Part shown: in pieces, positions 9,997 through 21,290 of the stretch
Position numbering within the stretch: position 1 is the first letter of the stretch
Layout: every line of letters begins with the position of its first letter
Assembly (NCBI GenBank): GCA_027946555.1
Contig: JAPEVC010000017.1
Coordinates: 183,172-247,171 of the forward strand
Source: Gnomoniopsis sp. IMI 355080
Lineage: Eukaryota > Ascomycota > Sordariomycetes > Diaporthales > Gnomoniaceae
Direction: 5' to 3'
DNA length: 64,000 nucleotides
Translations under genes and position numbers: made by a program
The notes under the pieces: model-generated
The model's database searches: none
What the model was told of the DNA's origin: nothing
The model's input: only the letters and a program-made list of their open reading frames with translations

Positions 9997-12900
9997 ATGT
10001 CGTCCTCACTCGGACCACCTCTTCACGCGCACAGAGGCAAAGGCAAGCGAAAGCGCAGTGTCGAGATACCACAGGCCACAGATCCATCAGTCGTTGTCCC
10101 GGCCTCACCACAAAAGTCCAATGAGCCGCAAATCAAGACCGAGGATGGCGACAACACAGACGCACCAACGGCACCCAAGTCCCGCCGTGGTCCCGCCTCC
10201 AAGAAGGGCAAAGCCTCTCTTAAAAAGGCCGAGTCTTCAGTCCCATCCACCAGCTGCCTGCTCGACCCCTGGCCGGCCTACTTCACCAATCTCGCCCAGA
10301 CACACCGCGCGTTGAACCTCGTCTTCACCTTTTGCTGCACGCGCAAGCACCTCGCCACGACCTTTGACACCATCAAGGGCGCTGTTGAGGCGCACACGAA
10401 GCGCAGCCTCGACATCAATGACGTCGCAGCCATCAAGGCGCTGCGGCCGGACGGGATCAACTTTGGCTATGTCGACGAAATCATGCTGCAGATTGACATC
10501 AAGGGCGCCGAGCGTGACCGAAATTTCCTCACCGGCCGAGGCGGGCGCGGGTTCAAGAACCAGGGTCTGGCGCCGGACGCAAGTGTCGGCGGCATCACAG
10601 GCACGGAGAGTCTTGGTGCGCGGGGCCATCCGGACGATGAGGAGATTAAGCCCGGGAAGCAAGTGCTGTACTTTGAGTTTGTCGATGGCGATCTCAAGCG
10701 TGAGGTAATGCACCGCAAAACGGGCGAGCCGACAAAACCGACGCGAAAGCTGAGGGAAGAGGATCTCAAGATGCCCGTGTACAGCCAGAAGCAGATGAGT
10801 GGGCTGATTGAGAAGCGGAATGTCAAATTTGTCAATTCTGTGAACGAGTACATAAACCGCTGTCTTGGGGAGAGTATGGACCCGGAGATGGCGCTGCGAG
10901 CAGAGGCGGAGGCTTTCGTGCCCACTCTGACCGAGGAGGATCATGAGGCAACGGAGCCGCCCAGGCTGGAGAGCACTTTGCCTGACACGATCCCAAAGGA
11001 AAGGAAAAGTATACCGGATATCGTGGACGAATTGAAGCACAGCCCGTGGTACACGGGACAAATTGTGCCGGATGGCCACAGGGTATTTGAGGCGCAGGAG
11101 CCAGTTTACGGGGACCTGGAGTTCTTGTTGAGCCAAGATCTGGTGAACGCGCTGTACAATGCAAAAGGCATAACACAATTCTTCGCGCACCAGGCCGAGG
11201 CCATCAATAACCTACACGCTGGGCAGCATGTCGTGGTGTCGACGAGCACGAGCTCCGGCAAGAGTCTCATTTACCAGCTCCCAGTGCTGCATGCCTTGGA
11301 GCAAGACCCGAACACGAGGGCTATGTACATCTTCCCTACCAAAGCCCTTGCACAAGACCAGCGGCGCAGCTTGAAGGAGCTGCTGGGCTACCTTCCCGGT
11401 TTGGAAGACACGCTCGTCGAGACATTTGATGGCGACACGCCCTGGAACGAGCGCAACGCAATCCGGGACGGCGCGCGAATCATCTTCACCAATCCAGACA
11501 TGCTACACATCACAATCTTACCGCAGGAGGAGCGATGGCGGACATTTCTGCAGAACCTCAAGATTGTTGTTGTAGACGAGCTGCATTACTACAACGGCCT
11601 GATGGGTTCGCACGTGGCGTTCATTATGCGACGTCTGCGGCGCATATGTGCTGCGGTAGGAAATCGGCGTGTGAGATTCGTGAGTTGTTCTGCTACGGTG
11701 GCGAACCCGCAGGAGCATTTCCGAACCATCTTTGGAATTGAAAATGTCCATCTCGTCGATTTTGACGGTAGCCCTAGCGGGCGCAAGGAGTTCCTGTGTT
11801 GGAATACACCGTTCAAGGACCCTGGTGATCCCACAAGCGGGAGGGGCAATGCCATGTTTGAGTGCGCGAGACTCTTCACACAGCTGATCCTGCGAGGTGT
11901 GAGAGTCATTGCATTTACAAGGGTGCGGGAGCAGTGTGAGAAGCTCACTGGGGCGGTCAAGCATGAGCTTCAGAGACTGGGACGAGATGAGGTTGTGAAC
12001 AGAGTCATGGCCTATCGAGGCGGATTCACTGCCCAGGACCGGCGGCGCATCGAGACGGAGATGTTCGAGGGGAAACTCATGGGCATCATTGCCACCACAG
12101 CTCTGGAGCTGGGTGTTGACATTGGTAGTCTCGACGCGGTCTTGACTTGGGGCTTTCCTTATACAATTTCCAACCTTCGTCAGCAAAGCGGTAGGGCTGG
12201 AAGGAGGAATAAGGATTCATTATCTATTCTAGTTGGCGACTGCTTCCCTACAGACCAGCACTTCATGCAAAACCCGGACGAGCTCTTCACCCGACCCAAC
12301 GGCGAGTTACAAGTCGACTTGGACAATATGCTCGTCAAGGAAGGACACATCCAATGTGCCGCCTTTGAGATGCCCATTCGATCCAAAGAAGACGCCAAAT
12401 ACTTTGGAGACGATATCGAGCAGCTCTGTTCCGAGCGTCTGCTCAAAGACGAACTTGGCTTCTATCATACTCACGACCGTTTTCGACCGCTGCCGGCCAA
12501 GTTCGTCTCCATCCGTGACACTGAAGACGATCACTTTGCCATTGTTGACATTACAAATGGGCGCAATGTTGTGCTCGAGGAACTTGAGGCGTCTCGCGCT
12601 ACTTTTACAATCTACGATGGTGCCATCTTCCTGCATCAGGGAGTCACATACCTTGTTCGCGACTTTAACCCCGAGAAGCACATGGCACGGGTGGAAAAAG
12701 TGAAGGTAGACTGGACGACAACGCAACGAGATTATACTGATGTCGATCCTGTCGAGACGGAGGCCATCCGCAAGCTCAAGGAGTCAATGAGTCGCGCGTT
12801 CCACGGGACAATCAAGATCAAGCAGGTAGTGTTTGGGTATTTCAAAGTCGATAGGCGAAATCGCGTTTTGGACGCTGTCCATGTCGATAACCCTCCTGTT

Positions 12901-13590
12901 ATAAGGTACAGCAAGGGTATGTGGATAGACCTGCCGAAACGCGCGCTGGAGATACTTGACTCTCGACGTTTGCACGTGGCGGGTGCCATTCATGCGGCTG
13001 AACACTCGATCATGAGCATGATTCCCAATTTCGTCCTCAGCATGCCCGGCGACGTGAGGACGGAGTGCAAGAACAGCCTAAAGGAATTTGCACGACAGAC
13101 CACCAACCGCAAGCGTCCGGCGCGGCTGACATTCTATGATGCCAAAGGCGGGGCAGGTGGTTCGGGCATATCAACCAAGGCCTTTGACCACATTGATTTG
13201 CTGTTGCGGCAAGCGCTGGAGAGGGTCCAGGCGTGCCACTGCCCCAGCGGGTGTCCCGAGTGTGTGGCGAGTGAGTTTTGCAAGCACGCAAACGAGGTGA
13301 TGAGTAAGGCAGGCAGCGAAGTGATTCTCAAGAGTTTGTTGGATTTACCTATTGACGTTGACGCGCTGCCGATGGGCCCGGAGGAGGGATGGAATGGCCC
13401 CGTCGAGCTGGTCGAGACAATCTGCCTGGCCACGCCGGTGCCGCCGCGGGACAGGAGGTCTTTGCGATTAGTGGATGTCAAACTGGAAGAGATTGAGGAG
13501 GAAAGCGACCGTCCACTATGTCGTCTACCTCAATTTTCGGAAGAAAGGCAAAGAGCCGATGGTGATGATGAGGGAGTGGAAGCAGTTTGA
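9997..13590 (+). CDS. HRQ1: ATP-dependent 3'-5' DNA helicase Hrq1 (RecQ4-like)
   Basis: Uninterrupted frame of 1197 residues. Hrq1 helicases act in DNA interstrand-crosslink repair and telomere maintenance. Visible in order: a basic N-terminus (GKGKRKRS), a long linker domain, helicase motif I STSSGKS near residue 420, motif II DELH near 527 (VVDELHYYNG), motif III SATVANPQEH, a helicase C-terminal domain with ATTALELGVDIG and QQSGRAGRR (from about 697), and a C-terminal cysteine cluster CHCPSGCPECV...C (about 1081-1100), the hallmark of the Hrq1/MrfA DUF1998-type zinc-binding domain. This combination separates it from classical RecQ. The preferred start matches the Lys/Arg-rich N-terminus common in fungi; the ATG at 9913 would add 28 residues. 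Confidence 0.95.
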   Translation: MSSSLGPPLHAHRGKGKRKRSVEIPQATDPSVVVPASPQKSNEPQIKTEDGDNTDAPTAPKSRRGPASKKGKASLKKAESSVPSTSCLLDPWPAYFTNLAQTHRALNLVFTFCCTRKHLATTFDTIKGAVEAHTKRSLDINDVAAIKALRPDGINFGYVDEIMLQIDIKGAERDRNFLTGRGGRGFKNQGLAPDASVGGITGTESLGARGHPDDEEIKPGKQVLYFEFVDGDLKREVMHRKTGEPTKPTRKLREEDLKMPVYSQKQMSGLIEKRNVKFVNSVNEYINRCLGESMDPEMALRAEAEAFVPTLTEEDHEATEPPRLESTLPDTIPKERKSIPDIVDELKHSPWYTGQIVPDGHRVFEAQEPVYGDLEFLLSQDLVNALYNAKGITQFFAHQAEAINNLHAGQHVVVSTSTSSGKSLIYQLPVLHALEQDPNTRAMYIFPTKALAQDQRRSLKELLGYLPGLEDTLVETFDGDTPWNERNAIRDGARIIFTNPDMLHITILPQEERWRTFLQNLKIVVVDELHYYNGLMGSHVAFIMRRLRRICAAVGNRRVRFVSCSATVANPQEHFRTIFGIENVHLVDFDGSPSGRKEFLCWNTPFKDPGDPTSGRGNAMFECARLFTQLILRGVRVIAFTRVREQCEKLTGAVKHELQRLGRDEVVNRVMAYRGGFTAQDRRRIETEMFEGKLMGIIATTALELGVDIGSLDAVLTWGFPYTISNLRQQSGRAGRRNKDSLSILVGDCFPTDQHFMQNPDELFTRPNGELQVDLDNMLVKEGHIQCAAFEMPIRSKEDAKYFGDDIEQLCSERLLKDELGFYHTHDRFRPLPAKFVSIRDTEDDHFAIVDITNGRNVVLEELEASRATFTIYDGAIFLHQGVTYLVRDFNPEKHMARVEKVKVDWTTTQRDYTDVDPVETEAIRKLKESMSRAFHGTIKIKQVVFGYFKVDRRNRVLDAVHVDNPPVIRYSKGMWIDLPKRALEILDSRRLHVAGAIHAAEHSIMSMIPNFVLSMPGDVRTECKNSLKEFARQTTNRKRPARLTFYDAKGGAGGSGISTKAFDHIDLLLRQALERVQACHCPSGCPECVASEFCKHANEVMSKAGSEVILKSLLDLPIDVDALPMGPEEGWNGPVELVETICLATPVPPRDRRSLRLVDVKLEEIEEESDRPLCRLPQFSEERQRADGDDEGVEAV

Positions 13591-14913
13591 AGCCGACTAC
13601 GACTCGGACAGTGGAAGTCAAGGTTTGATGCCCAGACCTTTGCGACATCTACTACAGCTAGTCTAGTCTATCACCAATCCCACCAAGCCCAACTGAGGCA
13701 GACTACAATGCAGACTACAGGCATAGCACCTGAATTATACGACCCAAGCACCGGGTGGGTCACAGCCAAGGGAAATTAACACAGAAGGATTGCAACAGCT
13801 TGTTACATGCTAATTTACCGGTTATTCAAGAATGGCAGCATAACTCTCGCCTGTAGGCGCACGACAACCATACTGCACACCATACTGCAGCGAAGCGTGT
13901 TTTGGTATAACCTATTGCTCCGCCTTCCCCGCAGATCCGGGTAGACCCGCTGCCCGCGGCTTCTTTGCTGGGGTTCTTGCTCGGGCGAACCAGCTATCCA
14001 TTCAGCTGGGTGGGCGGGTTGTATGCATGGTCGTGCATAAGCGAGGTACTTACGTAAACGACCATAGATCGGTTGCTGTGGATGGGATGAATGATGATCT
14101 TCGATCGAATCTACTAATAACGGCGCAGCGAGGTGGGAATTGTGCGCAGAGCAGGCGCTCTCCCGTGGCCCAGTGCGTGCTGGTAAGGTAGCGGCAGAGG
14201 GATGCGAAAGAATGCGTTTCTACATACCTGGATTATGTAACACCATAAAACTTTATCCTCTGAAATCCATTGAGCTGGGCAAGTCGAGCTCCTTGTTTCA
14301 GTAATGTGCGCGTCTTCAACATAGGTAGCTGGCAGACGGCACGGAACAATAACGATTTGTATACCACGTGGAGTAGGGTGTCCGACAGGTCTTGTCAACC
14401 AGGTATCATGTAACAAGTCCCCGGATTTCTCATGTTCTCGGAAATATGACATTTCGAAATACTTCAAGCATACCTGATCTAGGTAAGCGCGAAACAACGC
14501 GTACCCATCACGAAAACGAGGGCCTCTCTGGCAGGGTATGTGCGGCAGTGTCGAACATCGTCCGAACCTTTCGGACGAGTGCATGAACTACAAATTGTCA
14601 GCTTTCTGATAGAGTAAAACTAGACCTCCACTATTCCAATTGTTGCCCAGGCGCGTACGTACTCAAGGAAAAAAAAAAAATTGTAAAGTATAACCGGCGA
14701 TTTCAAATCTTACGTGGCATTCACGATGGTTTGATTTTCAAAGAATCAAAGAGACGGACCGTAGATTTGTCTCCTGATCGACTTTCATCTTCATCTGCCT
14801 AAGTCGCTTTTGACCCCGCATATCACCATCCTCGATTAAACAGTCTGTCCGAAACTGGATTAACGTAGGAACAGAATCGAAGCTGAACAAGTGTGTGCAT
14901 GTACTATGTAGTG

Positions 14914-14929
14914 GTGTGTGTGTGTGTGT
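14914..14929. repeat. GT dinucleotide microsatellite
   Basis: Eight GT units in the spacer behind HRQ1. Confidence 0.9.
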
Positions 14930-15116
14930 CGTGGAGTGGATCTGCGATCCGAAACTTGTGATATCTGGCAAGTCGTTCGGCTGAATTATAACGGCTGATC
15001 GGGAAATGATCTTGCGTTCGGCAAATAGAAATGAAGTCCAATACCCTCTTCTTCTTTTTGTCTCTTCGCTTTCATTCGGGGTCCTCTCATAGCATTTTTT
15101 TTTTTTTGCTATTAGC

Positions 15117-15140
15117 TAGGTAAGTAGGTAAGTAGGTAAG
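15117..15140. repeat. Tandem TAGGTAAG repeat, three perfect copies
   Basis: Three identical 8-bp units. Related TAGGTA/CCTA-rich strings recur at 26.7 kb and 40.1 kb. Confidence 0.9.
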
Positions 15141-16330
15141 ACAAATATCGCGTTCACTCGCGTGCCCACCTCTCGGGATATCCGATACTAAGAAACTCTA
15201 CTGTAAATGCCAGGGTTGCATTATAGATCTAATTGCCAAAGATCTGCGTCTCCGGGTCGTGCGTGTGTTTGCCTGCACTTCTGACCTGTCAGCCTAAACA
15301 GAAAAAAGATATAGTTCGAGAAGCCTGTAATGATCGTCGCTTATTGAACCACATAAGTCGGGCTGACAGCAGCGATCCCAGCCGGCTCTTGTCTGGAAGT
15401 GCTTTGCCTAGTCGCCCCCAGTTCTGTTTGGAGAAAGCGTGGCTTCACTTGGGGGCTAAAGTAACCGACGCTCGCTAATTCTTCTCTGAAACGGCACGGC
15501 GAGCTTTGCAAACCAGCTGCCTAGAATGGGCTAGTACCTGCTGTACTATTCTGTTACGGTACGAGCTTGCGAAATTCGGTGGACGCCATAGCGGACATGG
15601 TTCGAGGGATGGCTGAAATGACAGTTGGGCACTAGGCTCTGTCCTCGTCCATATCTTGTGAAGAATGCAACATGTGGCGGACCGTTGCATAGCCAGGTTC
15701 CTCTTTGACCGTTCCCTGGCAGACACAACCTGCGGCGGTGACATCCGCTTTCGTTGACAAAACCTTGTTTTCTGAGGTTTCCCACGATCGAACTTGTGCA
15801 TGAAGGAAAGGATACGTGCACCGCGCCCTGCGCGCGCGGCTCAACAAGAGCGTAGGAGGAGTGACAAGTCGAGGACAAGGATCCGTCGTTGAGACGAGAG
15901 GTGATTGTCGGAAGAATTTTCGTCTCATAAGCCTCCGGATGATCTGCTTGTCAGTCCCACTGGTCGGCTTCTGGTGTACAGTACCATCCTAACGGGATCT
16001 GAAGCATGATAGCTTGAGAGTTGAAACCTATGGGCGCCGACCTACTACAGGCCGGATCGGCCGTTATCCCCGAAGTTTATCCTATGACTTGATGGCCTCC
16101 AACTGTCTTATGAACGACTAGTCTCCCTCCTGGGTCTCAACAGTCCTCGAGCTACAGCCATAATTGAGCAGGAGAAAAAAATAAAGTTGAGCTGAGATGG
16201 TGCTGCGCGTATCAAATACTTCAATAATTCCCGACGAGGACTTCCATCCTATTCAAGCCATTACAACCTCGGCCACTTGCGATCAGTTTCAGCGCCCGGG
16301 CTGATTGTTCGCAATTGTAATAGCAGCGTT

Positions 16331-17701
16331 ATGTCGTCCGCATCTTCGATAACTTCGACCGACCATGAAGGGCTCGGTTCAGAAATACTCATAGCGTCAT
16401 GGACACTAACCTGCGTCTCTGCGCTATTCTTGTTCACCAGGATATATGCCAAATTATGGACACATAGAGGACTGTGGGTGGATGACTATACGTTGATATT
16501 GGCATGGGTATGAGCATCTCTCTTCTCTGTGTTTGGCTGTTCTCAAATCTGGCTTGCAACTTTCGGTTTGTTGACCGTAACTTTTCATAGCTTGCCGTCC
16601 TGGCGCCTTCGATAATGTCCACGGTAGCTGTGCACAGAGGCTTTGGAATGCATATATACAACGTCCCCAAAGATGAAGCGAAGCCTCTGCTGATGCTGAT
16701 TAACTCGACCGTGACCGTGCTCGTGATTGCATCGGCACTGAGCAAAACCTCATTCGTGTTGACTATCCTGAGGCTCGTCACGGGATGGCTGAGATGGACT
16801 GCGTGGTTTATTCTAGCCACCACAAACATATTATTCGGTATCAACATCGTTCTTCTATGGTTGATAATTCCCCCTGACACAACCACTGGGTCTACGTGAG
16901 TTTCACTCCTTTCGCTCCCGTTGGTGTCCTAAAAGTATACTGACATCTGCCCAGGTCGGCGCCTTCGTCATCTTCGACTTTGAGCTCTGTGGCAATCTAT
17001 GGGATTTGCGTAACAGGTAGGTCTAACACTGCACTCGCCTGAATCTTTTCTTTTCGTACCCGAAACTCGCTTACGTGAAGATTTTTTTTTCAGTATATTC
17101 CGCCTTGATGGACTTTGCCCTTGTAGGCATGGCTTGGATCGTTGTATCCCGACTTCAGATGCGCAGCAGGCGTGAAAAATTCGGCGTTGGGCTAGCCATG
17201 AGCATGGGTATCATCGCCGGCGCCACCAGCATCGTCAAGGCCGTCATCTTCCCAACCCTCTCGGAGGGCGATATCACCTTCACGTCTGCTTCACTACACA
17301 TTTGGTCCATGGTCGAGCCATCCGTGACCATCATCGCGACTTCAATACCCTTGCTACGCGTCATTTTCACGCAGGTGAGACGCATGACCACGCAGAACGT
17401 TAGTACGCAGAACGGTGGCACGCAGGTGGGGAATGGGGCTTACCGACGAAGCATGGCGGCAAGTGCAAAGAGAGGGCGCAAAGGATCCGGATCGTTGTCC
17501 TTGGTGACTGTGAACACAAGCAGCGGTCCAAAGGGAATGCCGTACGTGGATTCGTCCAACGATAGCGATGAGGTATTAATGCTGGAAAGTCTTCCACATG
17601 TGGTTCCCGTGGAAGCAGAAACCGAACACCATCAACATGCAGAGGAGGAAGATGTAACAGAGGGGTCCAAACCAGCAGGACAAACTTTCTACGTCGTTTA
17701 G
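16331..17701 (+). CDS. Fungal rhodopsin-like seven-helix membrane protein
   Basis: Four exons modelled as 16331-16507, 16591-16895, 16955-17016, 17094-17701 (383 residues). It matches the large fungal family of multi-pass integral membrane proteins with a rhodopsin-like domain, whose molecular function is mostly unknown. Family features seen: the first helix after SEILIASW, RIYAKLW...LWVDDYTLILAW, the helix KTSFVLTILRLVTGW, and the cytosolic signature LQMRSRREKFGVGLAMSMGIIAGA followed by VEPSVTIIATSIPLLRV; the C-terminal tail is hydrophilic. Exon 3 is problematic: the splice-compatible frame gives a Ser-rich stretch, whereas another frame holds FDFELCGNLWDL, resembling the family's loop (consensus roughly W..F..G.CWD). 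A one-base indel or decay is possible. Start chosen as the first ATG in the exon 1 frame. Confidence 0.75.
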
Positions 17702-18955
17702 GAGAGAAGACTCTGAAAGTTATCTAGGTTGATTTAATGAGTACCCAAGTACTGTGAGTTGGTAGCAAAATCAACATAAGAAGAGCGTAAAGCTTCTCCA
17801 CGAGATCAAACCCGCACATGACTGCAATGGCAGAGCAGAAGAGAAACTGTCCAGATCCTCTATCAACCGAACTTCACTACCTCCCTTCTTGAACTATCAC
17901 CAAGATGAACAAGCACTAGTATTAAAGGCGAGCCCCTCACAAATATGCTTTGCATTTCACAGAAAATTTGGATAACTTGAGAAGTCTTACATCGATCGCG
18001 TCTTCAGATGCTTTCAGAGAATTCTCAGAGTCCTGTAGATGAATAATAAGAATATTGTTCCAGTTTCATCCCATAATGCCTTGACCCCTCCCCGGGCATT
18101 TGGAGACACATACGTCCTATAACGCAACGCGTGTAGACACCCTTCTTTTTCAATGATTGTATACCCTTCCCAGGTATTTCCCTAAGATTCTGCCCGAGAA
18201 AGAGATCGAATATATCACTAGTCAATATGGAATGTAGATAACGTACTTACACAATAGACGAACGCGGGTATAAACAATGATGTTCGGTCAACTGCCGAAG
18301 AATTTCTAGATTGCCACTCCTCACGATCTGTGCGGAGCAGCTAGGAGACACATCACCTCGAGCCCAAATCATCCTATGTATTTGATGCTTTTGAGTCAGG
18401 CGCAACACTGCTGGGCATGTCTCAACTCTGGGGAAGGTTTGGTGAACAGACTCTTTAATCGCTTGTTAGCCGCGGCACTGCAACGAATCTTTGTGGCGCC
18501 AAGTTCTAGGGCTGCACAACAATGCTGCCTCTGGAATCGTCTCATGTCCTGTCCGTCCAATACAAGGGAGTCTGATGGTGTCATCTGAATTGAGACCTCA
18601 ACATTATACTTCAACGTCAGACTTAGGCTGAGGTTCCTGAAGTCGACAAAAGGCCTCATGACTGTATTAGCGAGGAACAATGCTATTGTGACTGTCAATG
18701 CAAAGTTTATTCGCACTTCTTAAGCACATCAACTATTGTGAGGTTCTCGGCTGTTCACGAGACAGTGCGCAGCCTCGGGAAAATGTACAAATTGAAAACG
18801 TATAAAACCTCGCGTCCCAACTCCAGTTGCAACTTTTCTGTCCATAACGACATTCAATCCACAGATCCTACGCCTCATCTCTTATAACCTTAACTTGCCA
18901 TTCGCTTCTCCGGGCCTGGTGCCATCGTAACGAATAATTTTCACTCTTTTACATA
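17702..18955. other. Intergenic spacer and promoter of the small secreted protein
   Basis: No supported gene. The last 160 bp hold a TATA box and a pyrimidine-rich leader for the downstream gene. Confidence 0.6.
18801..18807 (+). promoter_or_regulatory. TATA box of the small secreted protein gene
   Basis: TATAAAA lies 155 bp upstream of the ATG at 18956, followed by a CT-rich stretch. A clear TATA box suits an inducible gene. Assigned by motif and position only. Confidence 0.55.
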
Positions 18956-19363
18956 ATGCGGTTCAATATCATCTTTGTTACCCTGGTCACCATTGTGGCC
19001 GCGGCTCCGACCCCCGATCCTCAGCAGAAGGGCGGAGTATCCACCACCTGCAGCCCAGACGGTGCAAAGGCTGGATCCGTCACTTGCAACGACCCAGCGT
19101 ATACGTGAGTGGAGAGACCCGTCCAATATATGTGAGGTCTATGACACCTTGCACTGACCTAATGACGCACTTCAACAACAGTGGTCGCAAACTCCAGCTC
19201 AACAACCAGGCCTTCAACCTGGGTGGCTGTGCTGCCTCTAAGCAAGCCAATGCGTACGTGTCTTTGCTGCTGTCCTGCTCGGTCTTGGCTAGGGGCCATA
19301 TACAGTGAAATTTCAGTCACTGACCTTGTCGGCAACAGTATATGCGAGAGCCGCGACAATTGA
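18956..19363 (+). CDS. Small secreted cysteine-containing protein (81 residues)
   Basis: Not visible as one open frame; reconstructed from three exons: 18956-19104, 19182-19253, 19339-19363. Donors are GTGAGT and GTACGT, acceptors are CAG, and the phases agree (both introns fall after the second base of a codon). The 81-residue product starts with a strong signal peptide (MRFNIIFVTLVTIVAAA) followed by a Pro-rich PTPDPQQ segment. The mature part has four cysteines (residues 32, 44, 66, 76), enough for two disulphides, and ends CESRDN. Size, secretion signal and Cys content are those of fungal small secreted proteins, some of which are effectors; no specific family is recognised and no activity can be assigned. 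It lies alone in a gene-poor stretch, as such genes often do. Confidence 0.72.
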
Positions 19364-20244
19364 GCTTGCTAGTCGTGCTGTGAAACGCTCAGGCTAGTTG
19401 GGTGCCTTTTGTATCTAGATACCTTCGTTATCGTACTGGTTCACACCCACTCAGGCCCAATAGGATGCAGAACGGAGGGACTGTTTGGTTGTGATATAAT
19501 TGAAAGTCAACTGTAATTGAAATGAATCTTGCTTTTGGAAAAATTGAATTGGCATGGAACCTAGTCTCCATGTTAACAGGTGTCCGGAAATCTTTGTCTT
19601 CTAGACTTGCTCGTCGTGTGGTATTCTGCGTCTTCCACAGTCTTCACACTTGCTTACACAAGACAGTTACCAATTTCAGGAATATGACCTGATAAATTCA
19701 AGCAGACTTATTGGCGAATCAGACCGTTGGATGACGACGTAGAGAGTTCGAGGCTCATATGTAGTGACCTTGTATGGACATGAAACAGTCAGTGGGACCA
19801 AAATCTACCACCTGGCTCTCAATCTGACCAATGGTCTTATACGCATTGGCAGGGATCATCAGCGGGCCAGGGGCCTATAGCTGCATCTCTCTCCCAAACG
19901 CTTACTGATCTTGCGTGAGGCAATGTTTCTTCCAGTCCATCTCTCAAACCTCTCCAGTATACTTTTGGCTGGTCAAGGCACTTATGTAATTTAGCGGACG
20001 GTATCAAATTTGTGCATCCTTGGGATCGTTTTCCCCTCTTGAGCCAAGACAACCACAACTCGTGGGCTTGCTTCGTTAGCCGACTCTCGCCACGTTTCAA
20101 CAACCATTCTGCTTCCTTCCAGCAGCTACACACCATTCCTCATAAAAGTCTGTCCGGTCTCGTGTTCCTCGTGGTATACTTGGCATGTGCCTCCCTCACC
20201 AGATTCTTGGACTGCGCGGATATCCTCGACTTGACTCTCACGCA

Positions 20245-20440
20245 TCTCGGCGCCCAGCTTCGACTATCGTTTTCCTTTGTATGTACCAGTAGATAGACAG
20301 AACAGTCGGCCCTGGAGACCTATTCGGGACAGAATCTGCGTCTCTCGGCGCCTCGGTTCAGTTATCACATTTCCCTCAACAAAATGGCGGGGTGAGCCCC
20401 AGTAAGCAATCCGGGGTAGTGTTCTCTCGGCGCCCAGCTT
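20245..20440. repeat. Three spaced copies of TCTCGGCGCC
   Basis: Copies start at 20245, 20343 and 20425; the first and last share the 16-mer TCTCGGCGCCCAGCTT. Each contains the palindrome GGCGCC. They lie 1.0-1.2 kb upstream of the transporter start and could be protein-binding sites or remnants of a small duplication. Confidence 0.6.
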
Positions 20441-21273
20441 TGGATTTTCATACCCCAACTGCAGAACCAGGCAAACGGTGAGCTCTCGAAACTCAATCTG
20501 GGGTAATCTGCCCAGGTGACCGAAACAGACTGAGCAGATAGGAAATGACTCAGCCGTTCCCTACTGTCTACCTGACCACAACATCTTTGGATCCCGATGG
20601 CTTTCAATTCCAGTATTTTCCGTCAATTTCCACGTTCGAATTTGACCTCATGGTAAAACCTGGCCTCAATTCCTCTCTGAAACTATGTGGGCACAATATA
20701 CTCTTGAAAATCTGTTCGAAGAGCTTGGGAACTCTAGCGGTCAGCGTATGTCGCCTAAACTAGGGTAGAATGATGGACTTTCAAGAATGCTTACTTGAGA
20801 TAGCCCTGATTTACTTGCGGGGAGAAGGCATTGGCAAATGCTTAGTATTTTCCAAGTCGTCTGATACCTGCCGCAGGAATCACGGCGAGGACTACACAAG
20901 CACTACACCCAGACCATCCCAGGAGTGGGAAAAATCTCCTGGACTGTGATTGACTCTGATAAGAGTAAGGCGATGTGGCCGTTGTCAGTACAGATTCGTC
21001 AAGGCATCAGTCCCAGGTCCCTGTTTTGCTCCAACCACGACATTGCCGAGAAAGACTCGGATCCTTCCAAAGCGCGTCAAGAATCTAGGCATTGCCTTAG
21101 CATAGAGCTAGCAGCACAAGGCCAGAGAAATCACAGCAGTATCCACACACCATCAGGCTTCTAGGCGTCTTGGGCACGGGGACAGTCGGGTGGGCCAGGG
21201 GCATAGATTCTTCTTGGACTGTTTCTGTCGTGTGTTCGTGCCTTTGGCCGACTGTAAAAGTTGCGTCTTTCAC

Positions 21274-21290
21274 TATATATATATATATAT
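21274..21290. repeat. AT dinucleotide tract
   Basis: About eight TA units roughly 160 bp upstream of the transporter ATG; may act as a nucleosome-poor or TATA-like promoter element. Confidence 0.75.

Larger units (their letters stand above)
13591..16330. other. 2.7-kb gene-poor spacer
   Basis: No supportable gene. Open frames on the minus strand at 14.1-14.6 and 15.5-15.9 kb overlap each other in several frames and have no family resemblance. Contains a GT microsatellite (14914-14929), poly-T/poly-A runs, and three perfect 8-bp TAGGTAAG repeats (15117-15140). This opens the accessory-looking stretch that runs to about 23 kb. Confidence 0.6.

Noticed and set aside
14114..15928. Cluster of 100-156-codon frames behind HRQ1
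   Set aside because: Several frames overlap in the same segment, none with recognisable motifs or plausible splice partners.
20545..20763. 72-codon ATG frame upstream of the MFS transporter
   Set aside because: No signal peptide, domain or splice continuation; the length is within chance expectation for a 2-kb spacer.
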